This document shows positions 1 through 8,698 of a stretch of 64,000 nucleotides of DNA, one piece after another. Under the pieces are notes generated by a model. The model worked only from the letters and a program-made list of their open reading frames with translations, did not search any database and was not told where the DNA came from. The position numbers and the translations under genes are program-made. Positions within the stretch are counted from its first letter, which is position 1; every line of letters starts with the position of its first letter. The stretch is from Actinomarinicola tropica (GTDB taxonomy: Bacteria > Actinomycetota > Acidimicrobiia > Acidimicrobiales > SKKL01). Location of the stretch: NCBI RefSeq assembly GCF_009650215.1, contig NZ_CP045851.1, positions 3,437,001-3,501,000 of the forward strand, written 5' to 3'.

Positions 1-1660
1 CCGGCTCGGTGCGGATGACGGCGCCCTCGGGCACCGACTCGCTGTTCTCGCTCCGCTCGGCGACCTCGAAGCCGGTCTCGCCGAGGATCCGGCGGGCCTC
101 GGCGGCAGGCTGGCCCTCGACGTCGGGCACGGGGATGCGCTCCGGGCCCATCGAGACGACGAGGCGGAACTCGTCACCGGCGCGCACGTTCGTGCCGGCC
201 GGCGGGGTCTGCTCAAGCACCTCGCCCTCGGGCGCCTCGTCGTCGTTGCGCCGCTCGATGCCGTTCTCGGCGAGGACCAGCCCCTTCGACTCGAGCAGCT
301 GGACGGCCTGCGCCTCGCGGGAGCCGACCACGTCGTCCATCGGGAAGGCCTCGGCACCGTCGCTGACGGTGATCGTCACCGTCGAGCCCTCCTCGGCGCG
401 CTCGCCGGACTCGGGGTCCTGGGCGAAGACGATCCCCTGGTCGACCTCGACGTTGGCGACCCGCTCGACCTCGACCTCGAAGCCCTCGGCCTCGAGCAGG
501 TCGATGGCGTCCTGCTGGGGGAGCTCGAGCACGCTCGGCACCTCGACCAGGTCGCCGCTGCCGCCGTCGTCGCCGCCGATGCCGAGGGCGTCGGCGAAGA
601 TCAGCAGGAGCGCGACGAGCACGGCGACGAGCACGACGAGGCCGGCGATGAACCACCCGGTGCGGCTCGCGGGCTCCTCGTAGTAGTCGTCCTCGTCGTC
701 GTAGGCGGTCGTCGTGGCGGTGCGGGTGACCGGGACGGCGGTGGTGGCGGCCGGCTGCGCGGTGGTGGCCGCAGCTGCGGCCCCGGCACCGGCGACGGCG
801 CCGCCCGCCGCGAGCACCGGCTGTCCCTCCCGGAAGCGCCGCAGGTCGGCGCGCAGGTCCTCGGCGGAGGGGTAGCGGTTGGCCGGGTCCTTCTCGAGCA
901 GGCGCATGGTGATCGCCTCGATCGAGTCCGGCACCCGCGGGTTGACCTGGCTCGGCGGCGTGGCCAGCTCCTGGACGTGCTTGTAGGCGATGCCGACCGC
1001 GCTGTCGCCGCTGAACGGCGGCCGGCTCGCGAGCATCTCGTACAGCACGACGCCGAGGGAGTAGAGGTCGGACCGGGGATCGACGGCCCGGCCCTGGGCC
1101 TGCTCGGGCGAGAAGTAGGTGGCGGTGCCCATCACCGAGCCGGTCTGGGTGAGGTTGGCGTCGGTGTTGCCGCCGCCGAAGGCCCGGGCGATGCCGAAGT
1201 CGGTGACCTTCACCTGGCCCGACGGGGCGATGAGGATGTTGCCGGGCTTGATGTCGCGGTGCACCACGCCGTTGCGGTGGGCGAAGCTCAGCGCGGCCGC
1301 GACGTCGGTGGTGATGTCGGCGGCACGGTCGGGGTGGAGCATCCCCTCGGTGCGGAGGATCTCGGCGAGGCTGCGGCCCTCCACGTACTCCATCACGATG
1401 AAGTAGGTGCCGCCCTCCTCGCCCCAGTCGTAGACGCTGACGATGTTCGGGTGGTTGAGGTTGGCCGCCGACTGGGCCTCGCGGCGGAAGCGCTCGACGA
1501 AGGCCGGGTCGCTCGCGAACTGCGGGAAGAGCACCTTGACCGCCACCGGGCGGTCGAGCAGCTGGTCCCGGGCGAGGAAGACGTCGGCCATGCCGCCCCG
1601 TGCGATCTGGCGGTGGAGCTCGTAGCGGCCGTTGTAGACCGTCGGTTCCTGATCGGACAT
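1..1660 (-). CDS. pknB: Ser/Thr protein kinase with PASTA domains, PknB type (3' end beyond window)
   Basis: Membrane Ser/Thr kinase that senses peptidoglycan fragments and controls wall synthesis and division. The frame starts with ATG at 1660 (MSDQEPTVYNGRYELHR) and is still open at base 1, so at least 553 residues are seen. The kinase domain is intact: glycine loop ARGGMADV, lysine in VAVKVL (about residue 42), HRD with Asp about 136 followed by IKPGN, DFG at about 154, and GTATYFSPEQ in the activation segment. A Thr/Ala-rich linker leads to one membrane segment at about 336-355, followed by at least three PASTA repeats. It is the last seen gene of the pbpA-rodA-pstP-fha cluster, 60 bp after pbpA. 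PstP is expected to dephosphorylate it and the FHA proteins to read its phosphothreonines. Confidence 0.95.
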   Translation of the reverse strand, partial: MSDQEPTVYNGRYELHRQIARGGMADVFLARDQLLDRPVAVKVLFPQFASDPAFVERFRREAQSAANLNHPNIVSVYDWGEEGGTYFIVMEYVEGRSLAEILRTEGMLHPDRAADITTDVAAALSFAHRNGVVHRDIKPGNILIAPSGQVKVTDFGIARAFGGGNTDANLTQTGSVMGTATYFSPEQAQGRAVDPRSDLYSLGVVLYEMLASRPPFSGDSAVGIAYKHVQELATPPSQVNPRVPDSIEAITMRLLEKDPANRYPSAEDLRADLRRFREGQPVLAAGGAVAGAGAAAAATTAQPAATTAVPVTRTATTTAYDDEDDYYEEPASRTGWFIAGLVVLVAVLVALLLIFADALGIGGDDGGSGDLVEVPSVLELPQQDAIDLLEAEGFEVEVERVANVEVDQGIVFAQDPESGERAEEGSTVTITVSDGAEAFPMDDVVGSREAQAVQLLESKGLVLAENGIERRNDDEAPEGEVLEQTPPAGTNVRAGDEFRLVVSMGPERIPVPDVEGQPAAEARRILGETGFEVAERSENSESVPEGAVIRTEP

Positions 1661-1720
1661 GCGGGAGCGGTTCCTTCGTCTGCGGGTCGTACGGGGTGGG
1701 GTACGAGGGTCAAGTATGGG

Positions 1721-3352
1721 TCAGCGTCGGCGTCCGGCAGTCGACGCCTGGGGCGCGGCGCCGGCGTCGTCCCCGGTCCCGTCGGCCGGTACCTCGCCGT
1801 CGGGAGCGTTCGGGTCCACGGCCTCGGGGACCGGGGCGGGCTGGAGGGCCCGTTCGAGCACGGCGCGTGCGATCGGGGCGGCCACCCGGCCACCGCCGGT
1901 CTCGGTGGCGCCGGGCTGGGCGAGGACGACGACGGCCACGGCGACCTGGGGCGTCTCCCCCGGCGGGCCGGCGAAGGCCACCATCCAGGCGTGGGACTGG
2001 GGCGGGTCGTTCGTGACGCGGGCCGTGCCGGTCTTGCCGCCGACGACGTAGCCGGGGATCCGGGCACCGGTGCCGGTGCCGCTCTCGACGACGCCGATCA
2101 TCGCCTCGCGCATCGTCGCCGCCGTGGCCGGGCTCATGCCGGAGAGCCACACCTCGGGTTCGATCGTGCGCACGAGCGCACCGTCGGCGTCGCGGATCTC
2201 ACGGACGACGTGGGGCTCGGGCAGCCGGCCGTTGTTGGCGATGCCGGCGGTGATGAGCGCCATGTGCAGCGGGGAGGCCCGCACGTCGAAGCCGCCGATG
2301 GAGGAGAGCGCGAGCGAGGGGGTGTCCTCGAAGATCGTGCCCGGCTGGTCGGGGTCGACGGTGTCCGAGCCGGGCGTCTCGAGCGCGTCGCCGAAGCTCT
2401 CGGGGAACACCGACACCGCGGGCACGGGCAGGTCGATGGGCGGCGCCGAGTTGAAGCCGACGGACTCGGCGCCCTCGAGGAGCACCTGCGGGCCGAGCGT
2501 CAGCGACCCCATCTCGGCGAACGCGCTGTTGCAGGAGACCCGCAGGATCTCGAACAGGGTGCCGCCGCACACGTCGCCGTTGTTGGAGATCGGGCGGGTG
2601 GTGAGCGGGGGCGTCCACGACGCCACCGCGTCGTAGGAGGGGCTGTCGGTCGTGACGAGCCCGCTCTCGAGGCCGGCCACCGAGGTGACGATCTTGAACG
2701 TCGAGCCCGGGAAGTAGCGCTGCTGGTAGGCCCGCCCGAGCATCGGGTCCCGCTCGTCGAGCAGGTAGAGGTCGCGGGCCGCCGCAGCCTCCTCGAGGTC
2801 GGGTGCGCTGACGAGGTTCGGGTCGTAGGACGGGTACGACCAGAGAGCGAGCACCTCGCCGGTCTCGACGTCGAGGGCCACGACCGAGCCCTCGCGCTCG
2901 CCGAGCGCGTCGCGGGCGACCTGCTGGACGTCGCTGCGGATCGACAGGACGACGCTGCCCGAGCGATCGCGCTCCACGAACAGGTCGGACAGGTTGCGCA
3001 GCTCGAGGTCGCTCGTCTCCCCGGCCAGCTCCTCGTCGTAGGAGTCCTCCACGCCGGTGGCCCCGAAGTGGAAGGAGTAGAAGCCCGACACCTGGGCGAA
3101 CAGCTCCCCCTCGGGGTACTCGCGCTGGCGCAGCAGGTCGGTGTCGACCTCCACGGATCGGGCGACGACGACGCCGTCGGCGGTGGAGATCGTCCCCCGG
3201 GGGCGGCTGTAGTTGGCGACGATCTCGCGGTTGTTGTCGGGGTTGTCCCGCAGCCGCTCGGCGCCGAACACCTGCACGTTGTTGAGCTGGGCGAACAGCA
3301 CGACGTAGCAGAGCATCAGGCCGAGCGCGAGGCGGCGGATCTGGCGGTTCAC
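1721..3352 (-). CDS. pbpA: Class B penicillin-binding protein PbpA (peptidoglycan transpeptidase)
   Basis: Peptidoglycan DD-transpeptidase working with the SEDS polymerase encoded just upstream. It has 543 residues and starts with GTG at 3352 (VNRQIRRLALGLML), which overlaps the rodA stop as GTGA. One N-terminal membrane anchor at about 5-25 is followed by the dimerisation region and the transpeptidase domain. All three catalytic motifs are present: STFK (Ser about 217, Lys about 220), SCN (about 273-275) and KTGTA (Lys about 440). The tail after about residue 500 is low-complexity Ala/Pro/Asp and ends in TAGRRR. An upstream frame extension exists but only shadows rodA. Order and overlaps match actinobacterial pknB operons, where PbpA serves elongation or septation. 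Confidence 0.95.
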   Translation of the reverse strand: MNRQIRRLALGLMLCYVVLFAQLNNVQVFGAERLRDNPDNNREIVANYSRPRGTISTADGVVVARSVEVDTDLLRQREYPEGELFAQVSGFYSFHFGATGVEDSYDEELAGETSDLELRNLSDLFVERDRSGSVVLSIRSDVQQVARDALGEREGSVVALDVETGEVLALWSYPSYDPNLVSAPDLEEAAAARDLYLLDERDPMLGRAYQQRYFPGSTFKIVTSVAGLESGLVTTDSPSYDAVASWTPPLTTRPISNNGDVCGGTLFEILRVSCNSAFAEMGSLTLGPQVLLEGAESVGFNSAPPIDLPVPAVSVFPESFGDALETPGSDTVDPDQPGTIFEDTPSLALSSIGGFDVRASPLHMALITAGIANNGRLPEPHVVREIRDADGALVRTIEPEVWLSGMSPATAATMREAMIGVVESGTGTGARIPGYVVGGKTGTARVTNDPPQSHAWMVAFAGPPGETPQVAVAVVVLAQPGATETGGGRVAAPIARAVLERALQPAPVPEAVDPNAPDGEVPADGTGDDAGAAPQASTAGRRR

Positions 3353-4677
3353 CGGACACCCACCGCCTCTCCCTCCATCTGGCGCAGCTGGCGCGTCGTG
3401 ACGTCGTCGGAGATGCGCAGGAGGAGCGCGAGCACGACCCAGTTGGCGAGCAGCGACGATCCGCCGTAGGCGACGAACGGGAGGGCGATGCCCGTGAGGG
3501 GCAGCACCCTGATGACGCCGCCGATGATGATGAACGCCTGGATGGCGATGAGCGTCGAGAGGCCGGTGGCGAGCAGCTTCTCGAAGGGCTGCTCGGCGGC
3601 GACCGCGGTGCGCAGGCCGGCGCCGACGAACAGCAGGAAGGCGATGAGGACGGCGGTCGCGCCGACGAGTCCGAGCTCCTCGCCGATGGCGGCGAAGATC
3701 ATGTCGGTGGTGACGACGGGGATGACGCCGGGGTTGCCGAGGCCGATGCCGGTGCCGGTGAGCCCCCCGTGGGCCATGGCGTAGGCGGCCTGCACGACCT
3801 GGTACGCCGAGTCCCGGGTGACGTCGGGGTCCCCCCACGGGTCGAGCCACGCCTCGATGCGCCGACCGACGTGGCCGAACTGCGTCACCGCCGCGGCCGC
3901 GCCGCCGGCGAAGAGCAGCCCGCCGAGGACCAGGTACGAGAGGCGCTCGGTGGCCACCCACACGAGGACGAGGAACACCGTGAAGAGGAGGAGGCTCGAC
4001 CCGAGCTCGTTCTGGAACACCATGATCCCGAGGGCACCGGTCCACGCGAGCAGCAGCGGCCCGAGGTGCTTGGGGTCGGGGAGCATGAGCGGACCCACGC
4101 GGAACGTGCTCACGGCGAGGAGCTCGCGGCGCTCGACGAGGTAGCCGGCGAAGAAGATCGTCAGGGCGAGCTTGGCGAACTCGCCGGGCTGGAAGCTGAT
4201 CGGGCCGATCCGCGCCCAGATGGTGGCGCCCTGGTTCGAGTAGCCGATGCCGGGCACGAACGGCACGAGGAGCAGCCCAATGCCGATGAGGAGGAACGTG
4301 TAGCGGTAGCGCTCGAGGTCCCGGGGCCGACGGACGACGAACAGGGTGACGACGAACGCGACCACACCGAGCGCCATCCAGGTGGTCTGCGGCGCCGCGA
4401 GCTCCGGGTCGAGGCGGGCGACGAACACGTAGCCGATGCCGTTGAGCAGACCGGCCATCGGCAGGAGGAGCCCGTCGGCGTTCGGCGCCAGGCGACGCAC
4501 CGCGATGTGGGCCCCGACGAGGAGCGCGAGGACGAGGCCGAGGAACGCCATGATGTCGGCGGGCAGCGAGGCCGTGGCGCCGAGGCCGGCCAGGCCGTAC
4601 GCCGAGGCGACGATGATCGTCGCGAGGACGATGAGCCCGAGCTCGACGCGACGGCGGAGCGAACGCACCTGGGTCAT
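3349..4677 (-). CDS. rodA: SEDS-family peptidoglycan glycosyltransferase (RodA/FtsW)
   Basis: Polytopic membrane glycosyltransferase that polymerises lipid II, paired with the class B PBP encoded next. It has 442 residues. The ATG at 4677 overlaps the pstP stop (ATGA), so the longer open frame upstream is not needed. There are about ten hydrophobic segments. Family-typical stretches are visible: QPGEFAKLAL, FQNELGSSLLLF, and near the C-terminus PLTGIALPFVAYGGSSLLANW. In M. tuberculosis the equivalent gene in this operon is called rodA. FtsW and RodA cannot be separated by motif alone, and context favours RodA. Confidence 0.93.
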   Translation of the reverse strand: MTQVRSLRRRVELGLIVLATIIVASAYGLAGLGATASLPADIMAFLGLVLALLVGAHIAVRRLAPNADGLLLPMAGLLNGIGYVFVARLDPELAAPQTTWMALGVVAFVVTLFVVRRPRDLERYRYTFLLIGIGLLLVPFVPGIGYSNQGATIWARIGPISFQPGEFAKLALTIFFAGYLVERRELLAVSTFRVGPLMLPDPKHLGPLLLAWTGALGIMVFQNELGSSLLLFTVFLVLVWVATERLSYLVLGGLLFAGGAAAAVTQFGHVGRRIEAWLDPWGDPDVTRDSAYQVVQAAYAMAHGGLTGTGIGLGNPGVIPVVTTDMIFAAIGEELGLVGATAVLIAFLLFVGAGLRTAVAAEQPFEKLLATGLSTLIAIQAFIIIGGVIRVLPLTGIALPFVAYGGSSLLANWVVLALLLRISDDVTTRQLRQMEGEAVGVR

Positions 4678-6077
4678 GGCGCGGCGGGCGACGACCCGGC
4701 GTCGACGGTGGTGGACGTCGTCGAGGTGGTGGACGTCGAGGTCGTGGACGTGGTGGTGGTGGTCGGCCGGGCGGCGGCCTGCTGCTCGGCGACGTTGGCG
4801 AGGTACGCCTCGGCCTCGTCGAAGGACGCGAACTGCGGTTCGCTGCTGATGCGCTCCTGCAGCACGGGGGTGAGCTCGGTCAGCTGGACCCCGGTGGACT
4901 CCACGAGCGACGGCTGGAACCAAAGGAACCCGCCCGGGCGGCCCTCGAACACCGCCACCTCACCGGTGTCCTCGTCGGCGGCGACGAAGTAGCCGCCCTG
5001 GCCGTACCAGGCCACGGCGAGCCCGGCGACGACGAACACCCCGACGAAGAGCAGGAGGAAGCCGGCCGTGCGCAGGGTGAACCGCGGGGCGGTCCGCTCG
5101 GCACGACGCTCCCGCCGTGGGAGCAGCGACCTGCTGCGCGGCGCGTCCTCGCCCGGCGCGACGACGGCCGCCTCGTCGACGATGGCGGTGAACCCGGCCA
5201 TGTCGGCGACCTCCCGGCGGGAGCGCACGACGCGGTCGCCGAAGCCCGCGGCCAGCTCGCCGTCGTCGTCGACGACGTCGGCGACCACGACGGTGACGTT
5301 GTCGCGCCCGCCCGCCTGGTTCGCCATGCTGACCAGCTCGTGCGCCGCCTCCTGCGGGTCGGCGAGCCGGCGCAGCGTGGCCGCGATCCGGTTGGCGTCG
5401 ACCTCGTTGAAGAGCCCGTCACTGCAGAGGAGGAAGCGGTCGCCGACCTCGGGGGTCAGCTCCCACGCGTCGATGTCGACGAACTCGGCGATGCCGAGGA
5501 CGCGCGTGACGACGTTGCGGTGCGGGTGGACCGCCGCCTCCTCGCTGGTGATGCGGCCCTCGCGGACGAGCCCCTCGACGAGGGAGTGGTCCTCGGTCAG
5601 CTGCTCGAGCGATCCGCCGACGAGCCGGTAGGCGCGGGAGTCGCCGACGTTGGTGAGGGCGAGGCGGGGACCCGGCTCGGCGGCGCCGGCCACCGCCGCG
5701 TCGTTCGGGTGGGGCGCGTCGGGGTCGGACGCGTCGGGGTCGGCCGGGTCGACGTCGCTCGGGTCGACGTCGTCGTCGGGCACGACGAGTGCGAGGGCGC
5801 ACAGCGTCGTGCCCATGCCCCGCAGCTCCGGGGCCTCGGCCCGCTCCCACACCGCGGCGTTGGCTCGCACGACGGCGTCGGCGAGCGTGGGCACGTCGGG
5901 GTCGGCGATGGCGACTCGTAGCGCCTCGATCGCGACCTCGCTCGCCACCTCGCCGCCGGCGTGTCCACCCATGCCGTCGGCCACCGCGACGACCCGCTCG
6001 CTCACGAGCGCGCAGTCCTCGTTGAGCGTCCGCCGCTTGCCGACGTCGGAGACCGCACCGACCGCGAAGCGGATCAT
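4674..6077 (-). CDS. pstP: PP2C-family Ser/Thr phosphatase PstP
   Basis: Metal-dependent phosphatase that reverses PknB-type phosphorylation. It has 467 residues; the ATG at 6077 overlaps the fhaB stop (ATGA). PP2C motifs are intact: LNEDCALVS, VADGMGGHAGG, VGDSRAYRL, VTRVLG, LCSDGLFNEV and GGRDNVTVVVADV. A linker follows, then one membrane segment (about 340-362, FLLLFVGVFVVAGLAVAWYG), then an extracytoplasmic tail ending in a long Thr/Ser run. The N-terminal catalytic domain is therefore cytoplasmic, as in mycobacterial PstP. An acidic insert rich in DPSDVDPADPD repeats sits inside the catalytic domain at about 95-115. Confidence 0.95.
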   Translation of the reverse strand: MIRFAVGAVSDVGKRRTLNEDCALVSERVVAVADGMGGHAGGEVASEVAIEALRVAIADPDVPTLADAVVRANAAVWERAEAPELRGMGTTLCALALVVPDDDVDPSDVDPADPDASDPDAPHPNDAAVAGAAEPGPRLALTNVGDSRAYRLVGGSLEQLTEDHSLVEGLVREGRITSEEAAVHPHRNVVTRVLGIAEFVDIDAWELTPEVGDRFLLCSDGLFNEVDANRIAATLRRLADPQEAAHELVSMANQAGGRDNVTVVVADVVDDDGELAAGFGDRVVRSRREVADMAGFTAIVDEAAVVAPGEDAPRSRSLLPRRERRAERTAPRFTLRTAGFLLLFVGVFVVAGLAVAWYGQGGYFVAADEDTGEVAVFEGRPGGFLWFQPSLVESTGVQLTELTPVLQERISSEPQFASFDEAEAYLANVAEQQAAARPTTTTTSTTSTSTTSTTSTTVDAGSSPAAP

Positions 6078-6553
6078 GCGAGCTCCAGGACGACCGACCC
6101 CACCTGGAGCCGATCGCCCGACGACATCACCATCGGCCCGGCCACCTTCGCCCGGTTCAGGTACGTGCCGTTGGTCGAGCCGAGGTCCTCGACGAACAGC
6201 TTCCCCTCGCGGCGGAACACCCGGGCGTGGAGCTGGGAGACGTAGGTGTCGTCCAGCGTCACCTGGCACCCGGCGGCCCGGCCGACGGTCAGCTCGTCGG
6301 CCAGCGGGAACGACCGGCCACGCTCGGCCTCGGGCTCGATCACGCGCAGCACGCTGGGCGCCGCGCCGCGGCGCCCCTTGGCCCGACCGCTCGGGGCCGC
6401 CGGCGCCGCCGCCTGGCGGGGTCGGGCGGAACGGGCCGCGCGCTGCTTCGGCCCGCTCACCTCGACCCACACGGCCTGGAGGACGCGGAGGAAGAAGAGG
6501 TACAGGAGGGCCAGGAGGCAGTACTTGAGGATGTCCAGCAGGGGCTCCGACAC
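6074..6553 (-). CDS. fhaB: FHA-domain membrane protein FhaB/FipA type
   Basis: Phosphothreonine reader of the kinase operon. It has 159 residues and a GTG start at 6553 (VSEPLLDILKYCLLALLYLFFLRVLQAVW). An N-terminal membrane helix (about 8-30) and a basic linker lead to a C-terminal FHA domain: LTVGRAAGCQVTLDD, VSQLHARVF and DLGSTNGTYLNRAKV carry the usual Gly-Arg, Ser-x-x-His and Asn residues for pThr binding. In mycobacteria FhaB/FipA links PknB signalling to divisome proteins. It ends in an ATGA overlap with pstP and lies 53 bp after fhaA. Confidence 0.92.
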   Translation of the reverse strand: MSEPLLDILKYCLLALLYLFFLRVLQAVWVEVSGPKQRAARSARPRQAAAPAAPSGRAKGRRGAAPSVLRVIEPEAERGRSFPLADELTVGRAAGCQVTLDDTYVSQLHARVFRREGKLFVEDLGSTNGTYLNRAKVAGPMVMSSGDRLQVGSVVLELA

Positions 6554-6606
6554 TGACCGGCGAGCCTACCGGCCGACCTGCGCGGCATCGGGCCGCGCGT
6601 CGGGTG

Positions 6607-7266
6607 TCACGACGCGGTGAACGTCATCCGCGTGTTGCCGAACGTGAGGTCGTCGCCGTCCCGCAGCTCCTGCTGGGTGACCTTCACCCCGTTGACGCGG
6701 GTGCCGTTGGTGGAGCCGAGGTCGACCACGACGTAGCCGTCGCCCTGGGGTCGGACCTCGGCGTGGTTGCGGCTCACGTTGGGGTCGGCGAGCACGACCG
6801 TGGAGTCGGGCATCCGGCCGATGGTGACGACGTACTCGCCGAGCACGACCCGCTCGCCGGTGGGCAGCAGCAGCGACCCGGCGCCGCCCCCGCCCGGACC
6901 CTCGCGCAGGCGGCCCTCGACCCGCGACATGCCGGTGCGGAGCCGCTCGTCGACGACCATCTCCACCGAGACCGGGCCCATGAACGAGTAGCCCTCGTCC
7001 CGGGCGTGCTCGCGCGCGGCGTCGCACAGCTCACGGACGAGCGTGTCCTCGATGTCGGCGAACTGCTCGTGGTCCTCGGCCGAGAGGTGCACCGTGAACG
7101 AGTTGGGCACGACCTTGCGGCCACGGACGTCGACGGAGCGGTGGTCGTCCATGACGCGCACGACCTTGCGGCCGAGCTCGACGGGGCGCAGGCCCGACTT
7201 GAAGGCCCGGGCGAACACGCCTTCGACCATGCGCTCGAGCCGACGTTCGAACCCCTGCAACCCCAT
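6607..7266 (-). CDS. fhaA: FHA-domain protein FhaA (DUF3662 plus FHA)
   Basis: First gene of the kinase operon. It has 219 residues and an ATG at 7266. The N-terminal 120 residues (GFERRLERMVEGVFARAFKSGLRPVELGRKV) match the FhaA N-terminal domain (DUF3662), used in mycobacteria to bind the pseudokinase domain of MurJ/MviN. A Gly-rich hinge at about 122-130 precedes the FHA domain (VTIGRMPDSTVVL, VSRNHAEVR, DLGSTNGTRVNG). It is shorter than mycobacterial FhaA because the long Pro/Gln-rich linker is missing. The gene faces away from tRNA-Leu, with 87 bp between them. Confidence 0.93.
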   Translation of the reverse strand: MGLQGFERRLERMVEGVFARAFKSGLRPVELGRKVVRVMDDHRSVDVRGRKVVPNSFTVHLSAEDHEQFADIEDTLVRELCDAAREHARDEGYSFMGPVSVEMVVDERLRTGMSRVEGRLREGPGGGGAGSLLLPTGERVVLGEYVVTIGRMPDSTVVLADPNVSRNHAEVRPQGDGYVVVDLGSTNGTRVNGVKVTQQELRDGDDLTFGNTRMTFTAS

Positions 7267-7353
7267 GGGCCGTCACCCTACCGGCCGCCCGTGGCTGCGC
7301 TCCGACTGGCCGGGTCCCTCGGGCGCCGCGCTACGCTTCCGCTCTTGCTGCTC

Positions 7354-7437
7354 GCGGGAGTGGCGGAATAGGCAGACGCGCAGGATTCAGGTTCCTGTGT
7401 CCGAAAGGACGTGAGGGTTCAAGTCCCTCCTCCCGCA
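7354..7437 (+). tRNA. tRNA-Leu (anticodon CAG)
   Basis: Acceptor strands GCGGGAG (7354-7360) and CTCCCGC (7430-7436) pair fully. The anticodon stem CAGGA/TCCTG encloses the loop TTCAGGT with anticodon CAG at 7388-7390. A long class II variable arm and the T-arm GGGTTCAAGTCCC follow. CCA is not encoded. It stands alone between divergent fhaA and a convergent gene. Confidence 0.96.
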
Positions 7438-7459
7438 CTCTCCCCACGTGGTGAGACCG

Positions 7460-8044
7460 CTAGAGCGGCTCCCACAGGGGGTGGTGGATCGCCGGGCCCT
7501 CGCCGTCGCAGCTGAGGTTGCTCGGCTGCCCGACCTCGTCGACCTCGGCTCGACCCGCGTCGTCGGTGGCGAGCGTGCCGACCAGGACCTGGTCGTCATC
7601 GGTCACCTCGACGTCGTAGACACCGAGGCCGGTGGGCGCGGGCCCGCCGAGGCGCCGCCCCTCCATGTCGAACTGGGCACCCCAGTAGGACTCGAAGCGA
7701 CCCGTCGTCGGGCAGTAGCTCACCGCCCACACGTGGGTCTGCACCGACTCGTCGGCCACGTCGCGCGCTCGCAGCACCCGGACGTCGCCGTCGATGTCGT
7801 GCACGACCCACACGGCGGTGCCGTCGTCGAGCGTGGCCCCGACGACGTCGCCGAGCAGCGGCAGCGCCAGCGCGGTGCGGCCGTCGGTCTCCTCGCCGAG
7901 GTCGACGAACAGGTAGGTCGCGCCCATCACCAGGGCGAGGACCACCGCTCCGGCGATGACGAAGGCGAGCAGGCGGACGATCGTGCGACGGCGCGGCGGC
8001 CGCTCGGCCTCCTCGTCCTCGGCGTCGATCACGTGCACGCCCAT
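7460..8044 (-). CDS. Membrane-anchored protein of unknown function
   Basis: Not recognised. It has 194 residues. The cytoplasmic N-terminus is acidic then Arg-rich (EDEEAERPPRRRTIVRLLAF), followed by one membrane helix at about 24-46 and an extracytoplasmic domain of about 145 residues. That domain has a Rieske-like fold pattern but no visible CxH pair: WAVSYCPTTGRFESYWGAQFDMEGRRLGG, and a late Cys in NLSCDGEGPAIHHPLW. The start at ATG 8044 is supported by TAGGGT at 8055-8050, five bases upstream, a leaderless-type -10. It lies 26 bp after a lipoprotein gene in the same direction. Confidence 0.75.
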   Translation of the reverse strand: MGVHVIDAEDEEAERPPRRRTIVRLLAFVIAGAVVLALVMGATYLFVDLGEETDGRTALALPLLGDVVGATLDDGTAVWVVHDIDGDVRVLRARDVADESVQTHVWAVSYCPTTGRFESYWGAQFDMEGRRLGGPAPTGLGVYDVEVTDDDQVLVGTLATDDAGRAEVDEVGQPSNLSCDGEGPAIHHPLWEPL

Positions 8045-8070
8045 GCCGCACCCTAACCCCGGGCGGTCGC

Positions 8071-8688
8071 TCAGCTGCCGGCGGGCTCCCACGTGAGGAC
8101 GTGGCGCACGCCGACCTCGCCCCGGGTGGCGAAGGTCGCCGCCTCCACCTCCAGCTCGACCGCGCCGACCTGACCGAGCGCGAACACCGTCGTGGCGTAG
8201 GTGGGCTCGCCACCGGCGCCGGCCGCCCCGACGAGCCGCTCGGCCTCGGTCCGCCACTGCTCGACCGCGCCGAGGTCGCCGTCGAACCGGTCGACCAGGT
8301 CGACGAGGTGGGCGTGCGCCGCCTCCACGGACGGGTACGTCGTCACCAGCTCGAGCGTCGTGGGGTCGCCGTCGGCGCCGGCACGGATCGAGTTGAAGGT
8401 GATGAGGCTGGCCGCGACCTCGAGGCGCACGTCGTCGTCGAGGACGACGGTGACGTCGACGAGGGGCCGGCCCCCGTCGTGCTGGATCCCGAGCGTGCTG
8501 CGTCCCTCGGCCATGCCGACCTCGTCGCGGGTGGGCGGCGTGCGCAGGTCGTAGACCACCTCGCCGGCGTCGAGCACCTCCTGTGCGGTGACCGTCCGAT
8601 CGGCGCGGCCACCGGTGCTCACGCATCCCCCCAGGGCGAGGACTGCCGCGACCAGGACCGTGGCGACGGCCGATCGGCTCGGGGGCAC
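8071..8688 (-). CDS. Secreted lipoprotein of unknown function
   Basis: 205 residues from GTG 8688 (VPPSRSAVATVLVAAVLALGGC). The signal peptide ends in the lipobox LGGC, so the mature protein should be lipid-anchored through Cys 22. The rest is an alpha/beta domain with no known motif. The start lies 10 bp after the stop of the 596-residue gene upstream, and the longer open frame would run into that gene. It probably belongs to one transcript with its two neighbours. Confidence 0.75.
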   Translation of the reverse strand: MPPSRSAVATVLVAAVLALGGCVSTGGRADRTVTAQEVLDAGEVVYDLRTPPTRDEVGMAEGRSTLGIQHDGGRPLVDVTVVLDDDVRLEVAASLITFNSIRAGADGDPTTLELVTTYPSVEAAHAHLVDLVDRFDGDLGAVEQWRTEAERLVGAAGAGGEPTYATTVFALGQVGAVELEVEAATFATRGEVGVRHVLTWEPAGS

Positions 8689-8698
8689 GCCGGGGCGC

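Noticed and set aside
977-3469. Plus-strand open frame of 830 codons
   Set aside because: It is antisense to pknB and pbpA, rich in His/Gly/Val/Asp from reversed GC-rich codons, and has no domain; both opposite genes carry all their catalytic motifs.
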